This document shows, in pieces, positions 11,281 through 21,816 of a stretch of 64,000 nt of DNA (its first letter is position 1; each line of letters starts with the position of its first letter). Source of the DNA: Corylus avellana. Its lineage: Eukaryota > Streptophyta > Magnoliopsida > Fagales > Betulaceae. The position numbers and the translations under genes were made by a program. The notes under the pieces are model-generated. The model was not told where the DNA came from. It saw nothing but the letters and a program-made list of their open reading frames with translations, and did no database searches. The stretch spans positions 8,826,044-8,890,043 of the forward strand of contig NC_081545.1 in the NCBI RefSeq assembly GCF_901000735.1, read 5' to 3'.

Positions 11281-11456
11281 GAGCATGTTTAGGATTGCGT
11301 TTGAGAAATAGAATTTTTGACAATTTTTAGAGTAAAAAAGTCAAAAAAAAGATACTTTTAAAATTTTTTACCAAACATGCCAACTCTTGTTTGACACGAA
11401 TTTTTCAAGTACTAAAAGTAATTTTTAAGATATCTAACATAATTTCAAACTAGCTC
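11281..11456. mobile_element. MITE with TAA target duplication
   Basis: Terminal inverted repeats GAGCATGTTTAGGATTG / (inverted) GAGCTAGTTTGAAATTA match at about 11 of 17 positions. Both ends abut TAA (11278-11280, 11457-11459), the target size of PIF/Harbinger elements. It has the same style as 34184-34400, including GCGTTTGAGAAATAG near the left end. Confidence 0.65.
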
Positions 11457-11541
11457 TAAATATATTCATATTTTATAAAGGAGAGGCTTGAGTCACTGGA
11501 AATTTTTTTAAAAAAAATAATAGTATTGAAGTATATGAAAC

Positions 11542-11727
11542 GAGAAATGTTATGAGTCAATAAGTTTTTCATATTTTGCTTATATTTTTTTGCAAATTCA
11601 ATAGATTAGCTATTAAATTTATATGGTCCATCATTAATTTATGTATATAAATCTACAAATTTAATAATTAATTTATAAAATGAAATAGGCTAATATGAGA
11701 AAAATATTTACTCCAAAAACATTTCTC
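11542..11727. mobile_element. MITE, GAGAAATG family, Mutator-like
   Basis: Starts GAGAAATGTTATGAG and ends ACATTTCTC as the inverted counterpart. Flanks are ATATGAAAC (11533-11541) and ATATGAACG (11728-11736), 7 of 9 identical. It lies about 300 bp upstream of the Mpv17-family start codon. Confidence 0.75.
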
Positions 11728-11751
11728 ATATGAACGCATTTCACATTCTCG

Positions 11752-11923
11752 ATGGACTTATCACGACACGTCATTGTGAATGGACTTATCATGACACGTC
11801 GTTAAGTTAGGAGATGGAACATGAACGAAAGTACTAACTACAACTATGCCTATGAGATGAACAGTTATGGGATGAAGCCAAGGACATAACTTTAACACGT
11901 TATAGCTTTGATAACGTGTTAAA
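11752..11923 (+). promoter_or_regulatory. Repeated ACGT-core elements upstream of the Mpv17-family gene
   Basis: A 21-bp direct repeat occurs at 11752-11772 and 11780-11800 (one mismatch; each copy ends GACACGTC). Downstream a perfect 13-bp inverted repeat, TTTAACACGTTAT and ATAACGTGTTAAA, lies at 11891-11903 and 11911-11923 with a 7-bp spacer. All four units carry an ACGT core, the binding core of plant bZIP/bHLH factors. They sit 100-270 bp upstream of the start codon, where a promoter or leader would be. Function is inferred from position and motif only. Confidence 0.5.
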
Positions 11924-12021
11924 CAATATATGTCTTCAACCCTTTTCTTTACCATCTCATACAAGGAATACTCAAAATTGATTTGAATTTCTCACCTTTC
12001 TCTTCTAGGCTACCATTTGCC

Positions 12022-15019
12022 ATGGCTAGTCTCAGCAGCATCACCGCCCACAAATTCCCTCAACTCACCAAACCCATCGCAGAAACCAAGAGATCCAACT
12101 TCCCTTCAACTGCCCTCTCCACCCAGCTCTTCAATAAGTCCAACCCATCTAACAATTTCAGCTTCTCAGCCCGGAAAAGAAGGAACTGGGTAATTGGGTC
12201 GGTCACAGAGGACCGAGAGGTGGCTCCAGTGAAGAGTAATCTTGCTGAGGAAGAAGAAAGCCGCTTGTTGCTCAATGGTTCTGAAGAATTTCAACCTCTG
12301 TCTTCTTCCAAGGGGAGTGAGGAGGGTGATGATCTTGATAGGTCGGTTAGCAAAGCTATCAATGCTACTATTGTGCTTGGATTTGGGACCTTTGCTGTCA
12401 CCAAGTTGCTCACCATTGACAATGATTACTGGCATGTGAGTGGTCTTGTATATCAAGTGTTTGCTTATATTTTCTCTCTTTTAAAGATGGGTATTTGTGA
12501 GATTAGGCTTTTCCATTGTTGATTCTTTTATAAATTTCTCTCTTTTGGTTGGCAAAACAACCTTTGATCCACTTACCCAAAAAAGAAACAGCCTTTAATT
12601 GTCAATATTGTGTTTTATTATATGAGCATTTGTCAGTGTGATGTATATTTTGCTTAATTAGATTTTCAGATAGTTTTTTAAATTGACAAATATACATTTT
12701 CTTACAATCTTCAAAATTGATGGGATATCGTTAAAATATACTTTCTTTTTTGTGGAAAATTGTTTTTTGTGGAAACAAATTCTGTAAAAGAATGAAGAAA
12801 AGGACTGCTATTGATTTTCTTGCTGTTCTCCATTAAGAAAGAACAAAGTTCCCTCTTCAGTGATTTTATGTTTTCATTTTCTCAGGGATGGACCCTTTAT
12901 GAGGTACTAAGATATGCACCTGAACACAACTGGATTGCGTATGAACAAGCTCTCAAATCAAACCCCGTTTTAGCCAAAATGGCAATAAGTGGGATTGTGT
13001 ACTCGCTAGGAGATTGGATTGCCCAAGTATGTGTTTGAAGCCGAAGGAGATTATCTTAAATGAACTATCTTGTTGAAAACTAGTTTTTGCTGATTTTCTA
13101 GTTATTTCCTACTGAATTTGCAGTGTTATGAAGGAAAGCCTCTTTTTGAGTTTGACCGGACACGTACGTTCAGATCAGGCCTGGTTGGCTTTACTCTCCA
13201 TGGATCCCTTTCTCATTATTACTACCAATTTTGTGAGGTGATAATTGTGGTTCATATTTGGTCGGTTGGCTTATTTGTTGATTTTCTCTGAATGGCTGAA
13301 ATCGTTTACTTTGGTTTCCAGGCTCTTTTTCCTTTCCAAGATTGGTGGGTGGTCCCTGCCAAAGTTGCCTTTGACCAAACAGTGTGGTCAGCAATTTGGA
13401 ACACCATCTATTTTGTAGTTTTGGGGTTCCTGCGTTTTGAATCTCCAACCAATATTTTTAATGAATTGAAGACTACATTTTTGCCCTTGCTGACTGTAAG
13501 AAACCATCCTTGTTTTCCTCTATAGTTGCTCAAGTATCTTTACATTGTGTCTGATAACCAGTTTGTTACCATGGTTGTTATCTAGTTTTTGTAATAAAAA
13601 AATTGGCTCTGCTGTCCTTAACTTTGGCTTAATTTTGAAACCTATATATCCCATGTAAATGTTGCTCTTTAGTTTTTATTCTTTACGGATCTTATATTTC
13701 TCACACTTTCGCTGCTGCAATTAGTCTTACCGTAAAGGTAAAAAGAACATGAAAAAAAAAGATATGATGATGGTTCTACTAGAAGTTTTTTTCTTCTCTT
13801 GAAAAAAAAAAAAAAAAAAAAAACAGCTGAAAGTTCTATGAAGAATAATAAAACAAGACATTGATCAACTGATATTTACTTGCGGTTCCTATGTTTTTGG
13901 TGTTTGATGCAATTCGATTCATTTGAGTTCTGTCCAACATAGATTTGATTTATTGATGGCAAGCCAATATTCAATTTATATGTCGGAGACAACATCGTTT
14001 ATTGTCGTGATTTGCTTTACAGGCTGGGTGGAAGCTTTGGCCATTTGCCCATCTGATAACCTATGGTGTTATCCCTGTTGAACAAAGGCTTCTTTGGGTG
14101 GACTGCGTGGAGCTCATCTGGGTTACCATACTCTCAACGTAAGTATCTAAATATGTCTATTATATCTTGTAGAGTACTCATGTGAGAAGTTATGCTATGG
14201 CATACCAGGCTGTTAATAGTTATATGGTTACTTCTGATTCTTGGGCCATTTGGAGTGGTATTAACTGCATTATTCGATATTCATGCATATAAATCTGTGT
14301 TTACCTTGTGTCTTTTCTGCCACATCAGATGACTATCAACAGCAGTACGGTCAAGCTTGTGGTTTCCTTCATTTTTTTTGCTTTTTTGGAAATGTGTCTT
14401 CCATATTGAGCGCCATGGACAATGATGTTAGGATTTAAAGTTTGTGCATCTAATGGATTATATGATTTTACATTATTTAAATTTTTCAAAAGTCGTGTCA
14501 ACATTGAATACATATACACCGTTAAATACACAAACTTTAAATCTTGATCATGAAATGAATACCACCCATTTCATTTAAATAGAGAGGATCCTATTCCAAG
14601 GGGTATATGGGTCATCACTGATCAGACATGTTTATGCAATAAATGCCCTAAGGAGCTTAATCTTCTTATTTATTTCCAATTTACAAACCAATTGTTAGGT
14701 ATGGTAAGGTCTAAAATTGTTGCTGTAGACCTCTCTCTCTTAACACTGATAAGTTTTTCCTTTGTAGTTATTCAAATGAGAAATCGACAGCACGAATATC
14801 TGAGGTATCGTCTGAATCAAATCCTACATCTTCATCAAGTCCTCCTAAGGTATAACTATCAGCTCTTAAAGTGTTTCTCTAAGGCCTGGTTGATAATTCT
14901 TATTGAAGGCTGAGAGAGAGTTGAACATGAAGCAAAAATCTTCCCCTACATTATGTATGTCCACCATCCTAATGTGCTAATATATGTCAGTATATTTTGT
15001 GGTCTGTTGCCAGGAGTAA
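12022..15019 (+). CDS. Mpv17/PMP22 family membrane protein, plastid-type
   Basis: Seven coding exons, all with GT-AG borders: 12022-12435, 12886-13026, 13124-13237, 13322-13495, 14023-14138, 14768-14849 and 15014-15019, giving 348 aa. I chose ATG 12022 (MASLSSITAH) because residues 1 to about 60 are Ser/Thr/basic and poor in acids, as in a chloroplast transit peptide; no upstream in-frame ATG is needed. After a low-complexity acidic linker come a hydrophobic segment (AINATIVLGFGTFAV) and the Mpv17 region: WTLYEVLRYAPEHNW, GIVYSLGDWIAQ, LHGSLSHYYYQFCE, VPAKVAFDQTVWSAIWN and the family signature near the C-terminus, AGWKLWPFAHLITYGVIP / RLLWVDCVELIWVTIL. Family members are small integral membrane proteins with four predicted spans in peroxisomes, mitochondria or plastids; a channel-like role is known for some, unproven for this one. 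It resembles Arabidopsis At4g03410 from memory. The last exon adds only Glu and the stop, so the true 3' end could differ. Retaining intron 1 would give a truncated product stopping at 12522. Confidence 0.92.
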
Positions 15020-15558
15020 ATGAATTGGAAAGCTTGGAAATAAGAGAAGAGTTTTCTAAAGCTGTCACAAGGAGTGATTAACCATTCCTGAAGCCTGAGA
15101 TTGTCAATGGTAATGTGAAAAAAGTTTGGACCCTTATAATCTCTGACCTGCCTCTACAGATGGATGCTGGTCATTATACATAGATATTCTTTTTCTTTAT
15201 ATTTCTACAACTTCTTTCGAGGAAGAGGTGGGGTTGTGTTAAGGTTGAGACAAATATTTTGTATTAATTAATGTTAGATCAGCACATCATAAAGTTTTGT
15301 AAGGATGTATTCTATATTCAGTCTCCATGTATGCCAGCTCTTCCAAGGACTAATGTAGCAATATAGAGAGTTGACAGTAAAGTTGGAGCCCATGTTACAA
15401 TTGGTAGAAGATACAGCAAGAAATTCCAAACAATTCCGAGATATTTTGGCATCAAGTAATGTTACAAAGAGGACTAAAGTTTTCTTATAACCATCCCAAT
15501 ATATTAAAATTCAATAATGATCATAAACTCAAGAGTGCTATAGATCCCAATTTTTTTT
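15020..15558 (+). other. Presumed 3' UTR and downstream spacer of the Mpv17-family gene
   Basis: No further coding similarity. TA-rich sequence near 15255-15275 and 15480-15535 could hold polyadenylation signals, but none is a clean AATAAA. Confidence 0.4.
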
Positions 15559-15662
15559 TCTTTTTTTGACATGTCCGCACGAGGGGAGGGGGGATTCGAA
15601 TTAGTGACCTCAGCTTCATGAGGTGTGGTCTTTAGCCGATTGAACTAATCTCTTGGGTACGA
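15559..15662 (-). mobile_element. tRNA-derived SINE, copy 3
   Basis: Read on the minus strand: A-box-like TTAGTTCAATCGGC, then CACTAATTCGAATCCCCC (B-box), then GTGCGGACATGTC and an A-tail (T-run at 15551-15567 on +). Flanks TCCCAATTTTTTTT and TTCCAATTTTTTTT match at 13 of 14 positions and look like an aged target duplication. Confidence 0.75.
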
Positions 15663-16426
15663 CGAATTCCAATTTTTTTTCTCAAAAGTTAGTTTTCAAA
15701 TAATGTGTCACCATTTCATGAGATTTATTAATTTTGGAAGTATCTCATCAACTTATGGGACAATGACACTTTATTTGAAAACAAAAAATTTGAGATGTGT
15801 AACAATTTTTTAAATTTAATAATAATTTTAAAAGTTATATCGTATTTGAAAAAACTTTAGTCTTCCTTAAAACATTATTCTTTTGGCATCTCCATCCCTT
15901 CATAACGGAATCAATCTGCTAAAAAAGTTGACCACCCAAAGCCTTAAATGTGAGGCATGTCAAATGCTAAATGTCACACCCCTTCACATTGGACTGATGT
16001 GACTGATGTAGTAGTATCCATCAGTATTTGATTTTTTATTTTTATTTTTTAAAGACTTAATAAAAGGCCATGTCAACTCAGCATGATGTGAGTGTAATTT
16101 TTAGCATTACTTTTTAAGAGCGTCCCTAGCAACTGTTACTATTTTAAAGAAATTTGTTTCTAATACAACCTAAACTGACATTTTTTTAAAGAAAAATTAT
16201 ATAATGACACAAGTTTTATGTGTCAATGTTATTGTTAGCTATACGGTGGGCTTGAGGCCCAATTTCCTGAACACGTGGCCTCGCTCGAACACAGAGTGCA
16301 AAACCAAACAAAAAGTCGAACAAAGAAACTAAAATTTACCGGTATTTTGAAAAAGAGCCCAAGATCTGCAAAATCAATTTCACCTACGACCCCCAGATCC
16401 CTGACCCAGTCTGCAACTTGACCCCA
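15663..16426. other. Intergenic DNA; probable promoter of the small membrane protein gene at its right end
   Basis: AT-rich to about 16240, then GC-richer from 16250 towards the ATG at 16427. The antisense open frame 16235-16519 overlaps that gene and has low-complexity Gly/Val content, so I do not call it. Confidence 0.4.
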
Positions 16427-16615
16427 ATGGCGAAGCTGGAAGCGATGCACGAACCCAAGGACGAGAAGGCCACCACCACCACCACCAACAGCAACCACAA
16501 GAACAAGAAGAGGAATCACGGCTCAACGAAACTCTTCGTCGTCGTTGATTACCTTTTCCTCCTCATATTCTTTGGGTTCCTCTGCTCCATTCTTTTCAAG
16601 ATCGTTGGCATTTGA
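16427..16615 (+). CDS. Small single-pass membrane protein, uncharacterised
   Basis: A 62-aa frame from ATG 16427 (context CCAATGGCG, good for plants) to TGA 16613-16615. Residues 1-35 are hydrophilic, rich in Lys, Asn, His and a run of Thr ([15 protein letters not shown]...). Residues about 36-58 form one strongly hydrophobic helix ([18 protein letters not shown]) ending FKIVGI. With only four residues or so after the helix it looks like a tail-anchored protein with a cytosolic head. I do not recognise a named family, though short plant proteins of this design exist. A local rise in GC and the start context favour a real gene. It is single-exon, and no operon or partner is implied. Confidence 0.6.
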   Translation: MAKLEAMHEPKDEKATTTTTNSNHKNKKRNHGSTKLFVVVDYLFLLIFFGFLCSILFKIVGI

Positions 16616-18600
16616 TTCCTAAAGAAGACCCACGTTTCTTTTAACCAGGTCCACCCTCGAATCCCCTTTTTGTTTTGGGTTCTTTTGGTAGTAATATGAG
16701 CTGGGTTTATATATATATTTGTGTTTGATGTGTGTATCTGTGATTTTTTTTGGTTAACTCGCAGCACTCGCTAAACCCTTTATGGGTTTCTGTTTGTTTC
16801 TTTTTGGGTAAAGATGATTTACTAAGAATTTAATTGGGAGAGGAGAATTGCTTAAATTTATGATATTGTATACTTGGTTATATATTATGAATTTGTATAT
16901 GAAATATACTTGGAATCTTTTTGATGAATAATAATTTATTGAAGAAGAAGAAGAACAGCTCGCTTACACGGAAAAAAAAAAATGTACTTGGACTTTGAGA
17001 ACATTATTTTGTATGTGTTTATTATCATTTTGGCCATTGCATTGGTACACATTTTGATCTGAGAATTGCTCTTTGATGTGAAAAAATGGGTGTCTTATTC
17101 GGGTGCAATCCCGTTGACAAATGGCTTTTAACAAGCACTTGTGATTCTTCAAACGATGACGAGTGTTGGATGAAAATCATGTTAGACCAGTTTGATATAT
17201 CTAGGACGATGTTGCCATTTTACTTGTTTTCTTTTTCTGAAGCTTTGCTTAAAACTTGGATTCTTTTTGAGCCTTTGTTGCTTGCTTTCATGTACTTGAA
17301 AACTGCAAGTACGATGCAATCAGTGGATGGAAATATTTTCATTAGGGTGATTCTGAGAACAGAATGTTTAAGAGAGCATTTTGACGATAATTATGAGCCA
17401 ACTGAATGTTTGGTGTATACTTGGAGGGATTGGAATCCACAGCAACTAGGCTGCTTAAATTGCTAGTAATTTGGGAAGTTAATGTCAGAGAGCATATGTG
17501 GGATCTACCTGCCTAAATAAATTTGGACAGCTAATTGCCATGGATCTCAATCCTACTTGAGGCTCATAGAAGGCATTTACACTAACACTAGACTAGCATT
17601 TTACATTTACTCACATTATATGGAATATATGATTAGTATTCATTTATAGTTGCACTTTATTTTCACATGTGAACAGTTCTTTTGCTGGGAATTTGTGTGA
17701 CATATATAGGCTGCAATGTTGGAAACATTTCCGAGCTGGAAGGCACTTGCAGGAGTTGGCTTTGTCAGATTCAGATATGTGATTTTAGAGTTGTGATGTA
17801 TTTCTTGATTTGGAGGATTATGTGCCTTTGTGATAAAAGAAATTTTGATTCTCTGTCTTCTAGTCTCTTTCCTATTGGCCTTTCTTCATGTATTTTGCTG
17901 TGGATAGAATTTTTTGTGGAATTAATCAATGATATTTATCTGAGATCTAGTTTTGCTATTAACTTCTACTCATTGTCTGGATTTGATCCCAGTAAGTAAA
18001 AATTTGCTTGTACAGGAACACATCTACAATTATTATGATTAACTTCTTCTTGATTGTCCGAAATTTGATTATGGGGATTTTTTTTTTTTTTTTTTTGTGT
18101 GTTGTGTTTGCAACTTTGCATCAAGAATATAAAGTTTGACAGTTGAAAGCCATGTCACATCTCTTTGACTATTTGCTTATCATTAAGGGATTTTTTTTTT
18201 TTTTTTTCCTCTCTCTGTGGTTTATAGAAAAACATATTTTGGACTTGCTGCTTAGAGTTGCCCCCAGAAAAATCAGCTAAACAGAGGGATGTTGATGCAT
18301 CTAACATAATCTCAAATGTATTGATAGGAGTCATAGGACCAAGTCTTCTGCATCGATAACTAGAATAGTTGATTCTTTAATCCTCATGATTGGAGATAGT
18401 TTTTCCATGAGGTATAAAATCTAATTACCCTTCTTTCTGATCAATGGATAGCTTGTGTTACTGTCCAGGAGAAAATTAAAAATACCTTCAGGAATGAAAC
18501 AGAGGACATAGTTGTGATAGCAAGCAGCACATTTTTGCTTCTTTTACATCTTTCCAGAAACAATTTATTCTATAATCTTTGTAAGGATGAAATGAATTTA
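16616..18600. other. 3' flank and spacer with one doubtful open frame
   Basis: After the small gene comes its likely 3' UTR (GATGAATAATAATTTATTG near 16922-16941). A + strand frame 17086-17466 starts with ATG and runs 126 codons (MGVLFGCNPVDKW...), but codon use looks random and I know no relative. It may be part of a non-coding transcript or a chance frame. The frame at 17682-17999 is equally unconvincing. Poly-T runs lie at 18079-18096 and 18191-18207. Confidence 0.4.
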
Positions 18601-18609
18601 AGGAAGGCA

Positions 18610-18817
18610 ACAACTAAAGGCCCAAAAAAACCCTACTTGGGAGTAACCGTAGTAGCCATTTACTTGTTGAGGCACCAATAAGGAGGGACTTAGATGGACC
18701 CGCAATGCGGGAGACCGTAATCAATTCCTCAAGGCAGGTCGAGCAAAGACAAATGAGGGTGAGTCTTGCCCCCTAGCATAGAGATTCGAACTTATGTCCT
18801 CCCCCTCACCGAACCAC
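18610..18817 (-). mobile_element. Second SINE-like repeat (low confidence)
   Basis: On the minus strand the sequence starts near CCCAAGTGGTTCGGTGAGGG, followed after about 20 bp by AAGTTCGAATCTC, spaced like the A and B boxes of a tRNA-derived promoter, and ends in a T/G-rich tail. It is GC-richer than its surroundings. No target duplication of its own could be read because the LINE inserted right at its 5' end. Confidence 0.35.
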
Positions 18818-18832
18818 TTGGGACTTATCATT

Positions 18833-21801
18833 TTTTTGATAAGTAATAATCTGTTTTATTAAAAAGTGTAAAGGCGCCCCAAAGCACACTGGGAGTATAC
18901 AATAGGATCACCTAACTAGAAAGGGAAAAACGAACAAGAAAATCATCATAACTAATCGACACCGGAAAGACATGTGCCACGGTCCAGAGATACAACGTAT
19001 GAAAACAAGAGGCTAATATGTCTTCCCCTGTCCCATCCAAATCCTCAAAGCACCTTCTATTCCTTTCCTTCCATAAACACCAAAAGAAACAAGTAGGCAC
19101 CATTTTCCAAACAGCGGCACTCCCCCTCCTCCCCTAAGACCACCAACAGGCGAGTAAATCCGAGACCCGTCTCGGCATCACCCAAGACAACCCAAACCGT
19201 CCAAAGAAAGTATTCCACAAAGCATAAGCAACTTCGCAATGAAGAAGAAGATGGTCCACCGTCTCCTCACTCCTCTTGCACATGCAACATCTGTTCGTTA
19301 CAATCACCTGTCGCTTTTTGAGGTTGTCTAAGGTCAAAATTTTGCCCAAAGCCGCCAACCACACAAAAAAACTCGCCCTCGGAGGAGCTTGTGTACGCCA
19401 CACACTCTTCCATGGGAATCCTCTTCCTTCCAAACCAGCCAATGAAGAGTAGAAAAGCTTGACCTTGAAGCGGCCTCTTTTGGAAGGGTTCCACCACAAC
19501 CTATTTTCACACCCTTGCCTCACTTGAGCAGAATGTAACACTTGAAAAAAAGAGGTCAAAACATCCACCTCCCAATCATGAGCCTCTCTAGAGAAACTAA
19601 CATTCCACTGGTTAGAGCCACCCAGCACTTCCAAATGCTCCGCAACTGAGGCGTCCTTGGCACAAGCAATGCTGAATAGGCCTGGAAAAGCTACCTTGAG
19701 AGCCGTATCCCCACACCACCGATCATGCCAGAAGCGAACTCTAGTCCCATCCCCTACCTCAAATCGAGTAAACCCTTTGAAGGTGCCCCACCCTTTCCTG
19801 ATGTTCTTCCATAACCCCACTCCCAACGCTCCTCCCGGCTCCAAGGAGCACCACCCTCCCCAAAGGCTTCCAAATTTCGCATCCACCACAGTCCTCCACC
19901 AAGCATCTCTCTCCATTCCATAGCACCATAGCTATTTCCCTAAAAGGGTGCGATTGAACACCATTAGGCTTCTGATACCCAATCCACCCTCCTTAATCGG
20001 ATTACAAACCTTCGACCACTTTACCAGGTGGTACTTGAACTCCTCTCCTAGACCCCCCCATAGAAAATCCCGCTGCAACTTCTCAATTCGCTTAGCAACA
20101 CTCACCGGGATAGGGAAAAGAGACAAAAAGTAGGTAGGCAAGTTGGTGAGAGTGCTCTTGATAAGCGTGACTCTTCCACTCTTCCACCCTTCGACAAATA
20201 CGACCTTTTCCACCCAGCCAGCCGACGTTCTATCTTTTCTATGACTCCATCCCAAATATGTTTAGCCTTACAAGAGGCCCCCAGCGGCAGACCAAGATAC
20301 TTTACTGGCAAAGAAGCAACCCCACACCCTAGAACACCGGCTAACCTATCCACTTGCTCCACATTCCCCACTGGAATTAACACTGACTTTGCCAAGTTAA
20401 CTTTCAAACCGGAAGCAGCTTCAAACAGCAAAAACAAACTCCGCAAATAGCGTAGCTGGGTGGGCCTAGCATTGCAAAAAATCAACGTATCGTCCGCAAA
20501 CAAAAGGTGTGAGAGAGTAATATTACCAACCTGAAACCCCTCTAATAGTCCCCCATTGACTGCCGCCGAAATCATCCTACTTAGAGCTTCCATCACAAAC
20601 ACAAACAGCAGAGGAGACAGGGGATCCCCTTGTCTTAAACCCTGGAAACTGCTAAAAAAGCCATTAGGAGAACCATTGATCAGAATTGAGAACCGCACCG
20701 ACGAAATGCAATGTTCTATCCAAGAGCACCAAATCCCACCAAATCCACACCTCTTGAGCAAATATAACAAGAAACCCCAATTCACATGATCATAAGCTTT
20801 CTCCAAATCCATTTTGCAAATAATCCCTGGCTCCCCATATCGCAACCGACTATCAAGACATTCATTGGAAATCAAGATCGGATCTAGAATCTGCCTCCCC
20901 TTGATAAAGGCGCTTTGAGACTGAGAAATAATCTTATCCAGAACTACCTTCAATCTATTTGCTAAGACTTTAGCTATGATTTTGTAGATACCTCCCACGA
21001 GGCTAGTAGGCCGAAAGTCTTTAAGATTGGTAGCGCCGGGAACCTTCGGAATAAGTGAAATGAACGAAGCATTGAGGCTCTTCTCAAACATCCCTCCTGC
21101 ATGAAATGCACTAAACACTTTCATAACATCCTCCCTCACCACCTCCCAACAAGCTTGAAAAAAGGCCATAGTAAACCCATCGGGGCCCGACGCCTTATTA
21201 CCATTCATTTTAAACACTACCTTTCTAACCTCGTCCTCTTCGAAGTCTCTCTCCAACCAACTAGCCTCTGCCTCCGAAATGGAATCAAATGAAATACCCT
21301 CTACCACGGGCCTCCAATGACATTGCTCCGAAAAAAGTTTTTGATAGAACTCAACTACATGCTCACTAATCTCAATCGGCTTGGAAGTGATGTGATCCCC
21401 AATCATGAGAGTATCCATAGAGTTGTGTCTTCTATTAGAATTTGCTATGGAGTGGAAAAACTTAGTACACTTATCACCTTCCTTCAACTACATCACCCTT
21501 GATTTCTGCCTCCAACTCACCTCCTCCATAAGCGTGCAATTCTCTAGGTCTCGAGTCACTTCCGCCTTCCTCATAACCTCCCCCTCATCCAAGGCCCTAC
21601 TTTCTTCGTTCACATCCAACAACTGAAGCTCTTCAAGAAGCATCCTCTTATTCTTGTCAATATTACCAAACACCTCCTCATTCCAAGTCTTCAAATTCAA
21701 CTTCAGGGCCTTAATCTTGCACGCAAAAACAAAACTCGGCGAACCATGAAATACATAGGAGTCCCACCATTGTTTTACTAGGGCCACAAAACCATCCGCT
21801 T
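18833..21801 (-). mobile_element. 5'-truncated LINE (L1-type non-LTR retrotransposon)
   Basis: A 15-bp perfect target duplication TTGGGACTTATCATT flanks the unit (18818-18832 and 21802-21816). The 3' end on the minus strand reads TTATTACTTATCAAAAA, a LINE tail with short poly-A; the 5' end starts inside the ORF2 coding region, just past the endonuclease. Loss of the 5' part is the usual result of incomplete reverse transcription. Base composition is clearly GC-richer than the neighbourhood. It sits between the small membrane protein gene and the PP2C gene. Confidence 0.93.
18912..21787 (-). pseudogene. LINE ORF2: reverse transcriptase plus zf-RVT region, disabled
   Basis: Read in order on the minus strand: end of the endonuclease-RT linker (SPSFVFACKIKALKLNLKTW region), RT domain in 21487-20102 with GNKASGPDGFTMAFFQ, FRPTSLVGGIYKIIAKVLA, CKMDLEKAYDHVNW, LRQGDPLSPLLFVFVMEALS and the catalytic FADD at about 20500-20485, then KYLGLPLG, the zinc-binding zf-RVT segment (CCMCKRSEETVDHLLLHC, about 19290-19235) and a C-terminal Trp-rich end. 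Three in-frame stops (near 21488, 19929 and 19134) and one frameshift at about 20150-20200 break it. Each stop replaces a Trp expected from the family. No RNase H domain follows, unlike the remnants at 37515, 38403 and 44110. Confidence 0.9.
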
Positions 21802-21816
21802 TTGGGACTTATCATT

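Noticed and set aside
12060..12456. Several frames on both strands over exon 1 of the Mpv17-family gene
   Set aside because: Shadows of the coding exon.
16235..16519. Antisense 94-codon frame overlapping the small membrane protein gene
   Set aside because: Low-complexity Gly/Val run is the complement of the Thr/Asn/Lys-coding stretch; no independent evidence.
17086..17466. 126-codon ATG-initiated frame as a real gene
   Set aside because: No recognisable relative, random codon use, no clear promoter or poly-A signal; mentioned only within the spacer entry.
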